The notes under the pieces are model-generated. The model saw only the letters and a list, made by a program, of their open reading frames with translations. It ran no database searches and was not told the DNA's origin. Source: Cyprinodon diabolis (taxonomy: Eukaryota; Chordata; Actinopteri; Cyprinodontiformes; Cyprinodontidae). Taken from it: a stretch of DNA of 64,000 nt. The position numbers and the translations under genes are program-made. Each line of letters begins with the position of its first letter. The stretch's first letter is position 1. This document shows, piece by piece, positions 36,701 to 64,000 of the stretch. Location of the stretch: assembly GCA_030533445.1 (NCBI GenBank), contig CM060064.1, forward strand, positions 26,705,126 to 26,769,125. Direction: 5' to 3'.

Positions 36701-39277
36701 GCAGCTTGTTTACAAAATGTAAGGCCGCCATGTCTCCTCTTAGGTGAAAGCTCGGAGGACGGCCATGCTGTCAGCTTTTAATAAACACAACAAACTGATG
36801 TCTGAAGCTCAAGATGGAAACGGTGAGTTTGTGGAATATTCTGTTATAAATTACTTGAACGTTTCATTTTGGGAACAGTGAAATAAGCTGAGCACGGGAC
36901 TGGAAAGATTTCTTTTTTTTTAAACTGGTTTCTTTTGGCCTGAATGATCCGTTGTTTGAACCCTCTCTGTATGTATTCTGATGTAAGTTTGCTGTTGGCT
37001 GCAGGTTTTGACAGGCATCTACTTGGGCTTTACCTTATTGCTAAAGAAGATGGACGCCCCACACCTGAGCTGTTCTCTGACCCCCTCTACTCTAGGAGGT
37101 ACTGACACTCATACCGCTTCCCCTCTATCTGCATAAGTTGAAGATGTTCAACTGCCTTGTAGTCAAAACTTGTTTCAGTATATGAAAATTATTTCTTTGT
37201 AAAGTTTTAGCACATATTGGAAAAAAACTTCGGCATCTAATTTATTAAATAGGCCTTATCGTATACAGTGACTGCATTTATTTCTAAGCATGAAGCTCAC
37301 TCTGGCTGCATTGTGCCTGAATGCAATGAACAAGCAAGGTAAGGCTGTTTATATAGTATGTCAATGTGAGAAGCAAAGAAGCTGAGGAACCCGCCGAAAG
37401 AAATTTGGAAACCTCTGCTCTAGAGTTTTATTTTTGGTAGTATTCGAAATATCTAATTAAAGTCTGTCATGTCAATCTGATTGACTACTAGTTATGTTAT
37501 GGAAAGCTCTGTGTTTACACCTTAAAGCTTTCTCTCTCCAATTCTTTTCCTGAAAAGAGATCACTCGGGGAAAAAATTTAAATAACACTTGACAATGTAT
37601 ATGTATGAAATAACAATGAGACATGACAACAGATTTCGACAGAATTTGTAATCTTACTCAGATCAGAGAAGTTGCTTAGAGTTACAGAAGGCAGCGCTTT
37701 ATGTAACTATCTCATGCTCACATCTCGTGAAGTGGCCTCAAATCACAGTTAAAGGTATAGAGGACGATCTTTTATTTCTGGGTGGATCATCAAAATAAGT
37801 GGTCCTCCTTATTGTCAATCATTCTGGTGATATGTTTACGTAAGGCCGTCCCACGTGCTCGTCCCCTTAGCTATCTTTTTCTGTGCATGTGCACTTTTGA
37901 TGAGTTACGGTTTCAGACAGTCATTGAAGCTCACATTTCTCACTGCGGTTCATTGAAAATGGCCGAGGACCGTAAGAGGAAAAAGTGTCTACGACGTGTA
38001 CGAGAAGAAAAGAAAGGTCTCGGAAGAGGCAGATATGCCCCGGAATGCTTTGCACAGAGAGCTCTCATCGCAAAGCATTATGGAATTTTCTGTTACAGTG
38101 GCGACTGAGTGGCCCCGGCACCGCGCAGTGGAGGAGGAGTTACTTGACCAGCGGGGAGCAAAAAGTAATAATCTGTCCGAACGATAAGTTAACTGAGTTT
38201 GCTGTAAAGTCCACTATATAGTCACCTCTCTATATAGTGATTGAGGGATTTAGGGGTGAAGGCGGACGTTCGGACACAGTAAGCTTGTATGAGCCATGGG
38301 AGCAGCAAGTTTCAAACAGAGCCTGCATGAGGAGAAATGGGCTCTTGTATGCTTTTAATAGGCGTTCCCTCTTGGGAGGGGGTACAGGATTGTGCATGTA
38401 CATTTTTTGTGGAGAGGGCAGGTCTTTTAAAAAAATTCGCAAAAATGCTTCACAATACCTTTAAAGAAGCATTTTATACATCTCCAGAATGCTACATTAT
38501 TACACCATACACGTCTGTAAATGAGGAGACATCCATGGATCCAACCTTTTTAAAATATTCCACTATGTTCTTAGATCAAGAACACTGCTCTCTCCATTCC
38601 CAAATCTTTGCCATGTGCATAATGAAGATGACCTTTTATCCTGTCAGAGAAACTGTCCTAATTAGATAAACATTAGTCCTGACAAGCAACATACAGGTAA
38701 TATTAGGGCTTAACAGACTCTTACATCATCAATAAGAATAATCCTAACAGGTAATTATTTTTGTTTCTCCCTAAATTTGAACAAATATGTCCAAAAAGAA
38801 TCTGACACTGAGAGTCTTCAGTCCGTAAATCTAGATAAAAAATTCTATCTTCATATATGAATAGATGCAGAGAAGTTTTTCCTTTGGTTCTCTTAATTGG
38901 ACAGTTGCGTCTGTGTCTGCAGTGGCGGCGGTGGGAACTTTGTGCTGTCGTCCAGTCTGGTGGGCTACACAACAATAATGGGGGCGGTGGCTCCGATGGT
39001 TCACCATGGTTACGGTTTCTTCTACCGCATCAGGGATGACAGGTGGGAGGAAATCAGGTTCTAGGGTTGTTTCCATAAAACAAAAAAAGGTGACTGACTA
39101 GTTACCTCAAATTCTCCAAGCTTTGATTAAACATTTTTGTTTTCCCTATCATATAGGATTGTGATCTCTGTCACAGCCTGGAAGTCCTGCCATGAGACAG
39201 ATGCAGCCTCACTCTTCAACCTCTTCTCCAGCTCCATGCACGAGATGCTCCATCTGGCCACCACAGCTAATCTATAA
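30707..39277 (+). CDS. crot: Peroxisomal carnitine O-octanoyltransferase
   Basis: Converts medium-chain acyl-CoA and carnitine to acylcarnitine and CoA, exporting chain-shortened products of peroxisomal beta-oxidation. Sixteen coding exons: 30707-30821, 31369-31493, 31568-31749, 31833-31957, 32046-32154, 34924-35017, 35128-35253, 35326-35427, 35772-35855, 35946-36053, 36144-36274, 36355-36478, 36744-36822, 37005-37098, 38923-39042, 39157-39277; total 1839 nt, 612 aa, the human length. The N terminus is RTFQYQNSLPPLPVPSL, typical of choline/carnitine acyltransferases. The catalytic His is in CDHAPYDAM; its codon is the first of the ninth exon. The carnitine-site STS motif reads SSS (FVLSSSLVGY). 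The C terminus is ANL, a peroxisome-targeting tripeptide like that of catalase (human CROT has THL). Tail to tail with abcb, as in other vertebrates. It appears intact. Confidence 0.97.
32174..33631. mobile_element. Non-autonomous hAT-like element in crot intron 5
   Basis: Ends TAGAGACTGACAC and TGTCAGCCTCTA are inverted with one difference. The flanks are atatagat (32166-32173) and atatagac (33632-33639), an 8-bp duplication with one mismatch. Both subterminal regions are rich in CCCGTCCC/CCCGTGGG motifs. No transposase frame is seen. Confidence 0.75.
33659..34035. mobile_element. Short hAT-like element in crot intron 5
   Basis: The 377-bp element begins TAGTGTTGCGCCGATGCC and ends ATTGCAACACTT (inverted). 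It is flanked by a perfect 8-bp duplication atcagcat (33651-33658 and 34036-34043). Subterminal CCGATACC motifs appear at both ends. No coding capacity. It lies 27 bases from the end of the preceding hAT-like element. Confidence 0.8.
34330..34850 (+). repeat. Dispersed fish retroelement fragment
   Basis: Contains GAAGAAGCTACCTCGATGGG followed by AAGCGAAATGTCTTC and AAAACAAGGTCCAGTT, a block common at the 3' part of a fish retroelement family, possibly Penelope-type. No reading frame is preserved. The family assignment is uncertain. Confidence 0.35.
37753..38460. mobile_element. TTAA-flanked non-autonomous DNA element candidate
   Basis: Lies in crot intron 14. TTAA stands at 37749-37752 and 38461-38464. 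The sequence inside begins AGGTATAGAGGA and its other end, read inverted, begins AGGTATTGTGAA. TTAA targets suggest piggyBac-like mobilisation, although the ends do not start with CCC as most of that group do. A 108-codon open frame (37782-38108) has no recognisable domain. An inner inverted repeat CACTATATAG/CTATATAGTG lies at about 38211-38240. Confidence 0.45.
38622..38752. repeat. Dispersed repeat, copy 2 (also in an nmt2 intron)
   Basis: Matches 12690-12832 in order and spacing, for example GAAACTGTCCTAATTAGATA, TTAACAGACTCTTACATCAT and ATAATCCTAACAG. It lies in crot intron 14, after the TTAA-flanked element. Family unknown. Confidence 0.55.
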
Positions 39278-39970
39278 ATAGCCATCCATAAAAGGCTGAA
39301 TTTGTTTCATTTCTTCTCTCCCTCTTGTCACATGCAGCTCAGACTGATTTTATACTGACAGCTAGATCAGCACAAATCAATGCAAGAGAGCAGAATCTGT
39401 AACACTACAGTAGATGAGCTCTGCTAATGAAAAACTTTTTCTTCTTAGCATTTTTATTGATAATTTTTCTGTGCACATATGACTGTTTATTTCTTTGATT
39501 TTTGTGCAAGATTTATTTTTATTTTGCATCCAATTGTTTCTTAAATTGCATAATTTCTGTTAGACTCCTGTCCTGAAGTTTGAATGCTACTTTTACTGAT
39601 CATGGATGACAGACCCCGAATGAGCCATATCGATAAAACTACAGTTACTACATAGAGATGTTTTTAAATAATTCATGCCTTAAAAGAACTGTAGTTCCAC
39701 AGCCTTGCTTTTTATTAATGTTCTCAGGTCTGTGATTATGCAAATGTCCCCTACCTCTTTTCTTCTTGCTAAAGAAGCAGAAACCTTACCTTTGATCTAT
39801 GATGGATGGACTGCTGATGAATCTGAGCTCATAAATAATCTTAATTGTAAATATATAACAGGTTTAATTTATCTACAGAAGTCCATCATTTTGTCATGGG
39901 AAAAAATGACACTCTTCGTTGCATTTTGGTTGGATTCTCTCTAACAAAGAATTACATATTAAATTATTGT
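39278..39970 (+). other. Probable crot 3' UTR
   Basis: Non-coding sequence after the crot stop. No canonical AATAAA was found; ATTAAA near 39959 is a possible signal. No other gene was seen. Confidence 0.35.
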
Positions 39971-39981
39971 TAAAATACATG

Positions 39982-40050
39982 GTTCAATTCATTTTATTTA
40001 TATAGCGCCAATTCACAACACATCATCTCAAGGCACTTTACAGAGTTCTT
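39982..40050 (-). mobile_element. 3' stub of an L2-type LINE
   Basis: Read on the minus strand, TGTTGTGAATTGGCGCTATA followed by AATAAA and ATGAATTGAA matches the 3' tail of the L2-type LINE at 60510-62964 (TGTTGTGAATTTGGCGCTAT, then AATAAACTGAATTG). It is a severely 5'-truncated insertion. Confidence 0.6.
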
Positions 40051-40692
40051 ACATTTCATGCCAATGAGCCAAATACATGAAAATATAAAAATTGCTAGAA
40101 GCAGTACTGCAAACTATCTCTGTACAACAGAGCACTTCTGTAATGCAGAGCTGGTTTGCAAGGTTTCACTACTTGAAGCATTTTTCTTTTGCACGTTTGC
40201 CGTAGATTTTGTATTTGCTGCTCATTTGAACTTAGCTGCTGTGTATTTTCTCAGAGGGATCATTTCTCTATCGCAGCATTTTCCTTTCAATGGGTTTCGT
40301 GGTTCATTTATTTTCAGCAGGTTCGTTTTAGAATTTTCTGTCAGTTCATATATTTGCCGGATGTGGACACACCTCAGTCAACATGTTTCAAGAAATAACT
40401 TTGAGGCATTTGCTGCATGTTTCACCTATGAAAAAAAGTCAGCTGCTTTTTTGAACACCAAACACTGAATGTGAAGCATATTCCTGGATTTGAAATTATT
40501 ACTCCTATAGACTTTCATACATTTCATCGAAGTTTTTCGCCACCAACTCTTAACACATTTAAAAAAAAAAAGTTAATTACGTATGTACATACATTCTGAT
40601 GTTTATTTGCTGTGAAAAACATCAGAATCAGACTGTTTTCTTTGCTAGTAAAACACAAAAAGAGAAATGGGATCAATGCTTGAATACACATC

Positions 40693-41464
40693 TTTATTAT
40701 ACAATTCATTTTTACTCATTCCCCCCAAATATTACTGAAGTATCAATAACCATCTCAAGAACCACAAAAGGGGCCTCAGCCCCAATTTGGGGATCCACAG
40801 CTTTACATGGTAAATGATATGTCAGACTTGTTTTGTAAAGAGGAGTGCAAGGTGATCAATATCTTAACAGTTTAAAAATGTGCCACAGTTTGCAGGTAAG
40901 CATAGAGGTATGAGGCTTACATTAAAGCAAATGGTAGATTTGACATTAAAAATAAAGCTAATCATATGAGAGTTAGGGGATCTATGATAAAGACCAGATT
41001 TAAACCAAATCTGGACATTAATTGCAAATCAAATTTGCTTTAAATCTATAATTTCACAAGTTTAATGAATCAGGTCAATCCTAGTTGTTTTATGAGAACC
41101 ATTTTAGTTAATCTGATAGATAAACTGATGTCATGCTTAAAAGCAAATGAAATGTGAGTCTTCAACATTTCCTCTAAGAAACGGACAAATACAATCCAGT
41201 TTTTCTACTTTCTCAAGGAAAACTTATTTTTTTGTTTTCAAAAAGTTTTAGAAGGTGACAGCAGCAAATCACAGCAGTTAAACTTAAAACAGTGTAACTA
41301 ACGAGGCATAGCCATCTTTTTCAGTCCCAGTTGTTTCACTGAAATCATTGAGCATAAATCAGTGAAAGTGCATTAATGTAAAACAACCTAACAGAAGGCA
41401 GAAGGTGCTCTTCTAAGTTCCTTTAAATCCCTCAACAGGACAAATAGTGACTCTCATCCTCCCC
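40693..41464 (-). other. Probable 3' UTR of the ABCB gene
   Basis: On the minus strand, non-coding sequence follows the abcb stop codon. TTTATT at 40693-40698 reads AATAAA on that strand and is a candidate signal. Inferred. Confidence 0.4.

Positions 41465-64000
<22,536 letters not shown>

Noticed and set aside
37782..38108. 108-codon frame in crot intron 14 as a gene
   Set aside because: No domain recognised, and it lies inside a probable mobile element; kept only as a remark under that element.

Overview
The window is nuclear DNA from a ray-finned fish, most likely a percomorph teleost. All genes have vertebrate-type introns with GT/AG borders. The coding exons match vertebrate single-copy genes. 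The mobile elements are the usual teleost mix: hAT-like elements with 8-bp target duplications, a Tc1, a pogo/Tigger element, an L2-type LINE, a DIRS-type element and a tRNA-derived SINE. The species cannot be named from sequence alone. No operon, CRISPR array, RNA gene or viral gene was recognised.

Layout: (1) bases 1-6480, + strand, hold the 3' half of fam171a1 (membrane-span exon and long cytoplasmic-tail exon), followed by a probable long 3' UTR to about 9.0 kb. (2) 9.1-11.5 kb is intergenic and largely one hAT-like element. (3) nmt2, + strand, 11522-18762, 12 coding exons, complete (about 493 aa). (4) rpp38, - strand, 21830-22678, one coding exon plus an inferred untranslated exon near 23.5 kb; nmt2 and rpp38 are tail to tail. 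(5) acbd7, + strand, 24912-26813, four exons, 88 aa. (6) 27.2-30.7 kb is intergenic and repeat-rich. (7) crot, + strand, 30707-39277, 16 coding exons, 612 aa. (8) abcb4/abcb1-type P-glycoprotein, - strand, from 41465 past the right edge; 18 exons are visible, covering the end of the first half-transporter's core through the C terminus. crot and abcb are tail to tail.

From general knowledge of human gene order, fam171a1-nmt2-rpp38-acbd7 matches the human 10p13 block with relative orientations preserved, while crot-abcb matches human 7q21. The window therefore joins two conserved blocks between about 27.2 and 30.7 kb. The genes are not a pathway unit. Loose links are lipid and acyl-CoA handling: acbd7 binds acyl-CoA, nmt2 uses myristoyl-CoA, crot converts medium-chain acyl-CoA to acylcarnitine in peroxisomes, and the ABCB gene exports phospholipid or hydrophobic compounds.

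Mobile DNA is concentrated in the introns of crot and especially abcb. The best candidates for follow-up are an apparently intact Tc1-type transposon with matching ends, a DIRS-type tyrosine-recombinase element lacking its reverse transcriptase, two hAT-like insertions about 20 bp apart in one crot intron, a TTAA-flanked element in another crot intron, and a repeat family shared between nmt2 and crot introns. I found no convincing evidence of a wholly new biological system.
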